5,681 nucleotides of DNA from CAZPXH01 sp964591085 (GTDB taxonomy: Bacteria; Spirochaetota; Spirochaetia; DSM-27196; CAZPXH01). Under the pieces are notes generated by a model. It saw nothing but the letters and a program-made list of their open reading frames with translations, was not told the DNA's origin and did no database searches. Positions 5,069-5,681 of the stretch are shown piece by piece (positions within the stretch are counted from its first letter, which is position 1; each line of letters starts with the position of its first letter). Where the stretch lies: contig CAZPXH010000034.1 in NCBI GenBank assembly GCA_964591085.1, positions 1 to 5,681 of the forward strand, in the 5' to 3' direction. Position numbers and translations under genes: made by a program.

Positions 5069-5681
5069 GAGATCATCGGACTGAGTTCCGGGTAACGACG
5101 ATGTGTCGGGTACTCCGGATTCACCGCAGTGGCTTTTACGCATGGCTGAAGAATCCGGTCTCAAGGCGAGGCCGAGAAGACGAGCGCCTGGTAGCACAGA
5201 TCCTTCACTTCTGGAACGAAAGCGACGGAGTCTACGGCAGCCCGCGGATCTTCACATTGATCTACGAGAGGCCGGTGAGAGCTGCGGCAAGAACCGTGTC
5301 GCCAGGCTGATGCGTGAGAACGGGATAACGGCCATCGCCAAGCGTCGTGGGCGTGGAGGGTCCTACGTGGAACCTGAACGCGCAGAGTCAAACATCCTGG
5401 ATCGCCAGTTCGATCAAGACGCGTTGGACACCGCCTGGGTCACCGACATCACCGATATCCGTAGGTGGGAAGGCTGGCTCAACCTTGCAGTGGCCATGGA
5501 CCTGAGTTCCCGGCGGATCATCGGTTGGTCCATGCAGCGGACGCTTCACCGTGACCTGGGGATTCAGGCGCTGCTGTCGGCAGTCTGGCGCCGGCGGCCT
5601 GACCGAGACGCCATCATCCACTCAGACCAGGGTTCCCAGTTCGCAAGCGATGCCTGGGTCCGGTTCTGTGATGTCCACGGG
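5065..5681 (+). pseudogene. IS3-family transposase OrfB (DDE integrase), frameshifted and cut by the window end
   Basis: OrfB catalyses the cut-and-circularise transposition chemistry. Starting at the GTG at 5065, the first frame covers the N-terminal region (MCRVLRIHRSGFYAWLKNP) and the HTH_21-like segment up to DGVYGSPRI (codon ending 5250), then runs into nonsense and stops at 5310. The true protein continues from 5253 in another frame as HIDLREAGESCGKNRVARLM, then the rve integrase core. DDE residues: the first Asp is in WVTDIT (codon 5445-5447), the second in HSDQGSQF (5625-5627), 60 residues later; the Glu should lie beyond the window. The break equals two extra bases (or one lost) near 5251-5252 and is not the programmed OrfA/OrfB site, so it is a mutation or assembly error. 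The second frame stays open to 5681. Confidence 0.85.

Larger units (their letters stand above)
4792..5681 (+). mobile_element. IS3-family insertion sequence, left part, probably defective
   Basis: OrfA- and OrfB-like transposase genes lie in the standard IS3 order. A plausible left end begins at TGGAACTCCCCTAGATCC (4792-4809), followed by GTAGACAC; it starts with the TG and has the CCCC and GACAC spacing often seen at IS3-group termini. The right end lies beyond the window, so inverted repeats and target duplications cannot be checked. OrfA is short at its N-terminus and OrfB has a frame break, so this copy is probably inactive. Confidence 0.8.

Overview
The window looks like bacterial accessory DNA. 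Organism: the sequence carries no rRNA, tRNA or housekeeping gene, so assignment is weak. Moderate-to-high GC, a MelB-type (GPH) sugar symporter, secreted proteins including a lipoprotein, and a secreted NADase-type glycan-binding-domain protein would suit a spirochaete or another Gram-negative environmental bacterium. This is inference only.

Layout. (1) Positions 1-1017, minus strand: a lipoprotein gene with a good promoter, Shine-Dalgarno site and ATG (955) that is out of frame with its body because of a run of seven G, and whose 3' third (21-398) lies in yet another frame. A further minus-strand gene may begin at 13. (2) 1095-2636, minus: an intact GPH-family sugar:cation symporter with an unusual C-terminal tail. 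(3) 2637-2897: upstream region of the transporter with a tandem 8-bp repeat. (4) 2898-3266, minus: a small membrane protein of unknown function. (5) 3310-3797, minus: a small secreted protein followed by coding-like fragments in other frames, perhaps one decayed gene. (6) 3898-4707, plus: a secreted protein with an NADase-type glycan-binding domain, divergent from the small secreted gene. (7) 4792-5681, plus: the left part of an IS3-family insertion sequence with an N-terminally truncated OrfA and a frameshifted OrfB; it runs off the window end.

How the genes fit together: the transporter would bring a glycoside or similar sugar across the inner membrane, and the secreted or lipid-anchored proteins act outside it. 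Nothing links them in one operon; each has its own spacing and they sit on both strands. The most striking pattern is the number of frame breaks (at least four in three loci) beside two long, fully intact genes. This fits a decaying genomic island with an IS remnant, or a draft assembly with indels in homopolymers. No clearly new system was found; the best candidates for follow-up are the G-tract in the lipoprotein signal peptide and the multi-frame locus at 3310-3797.
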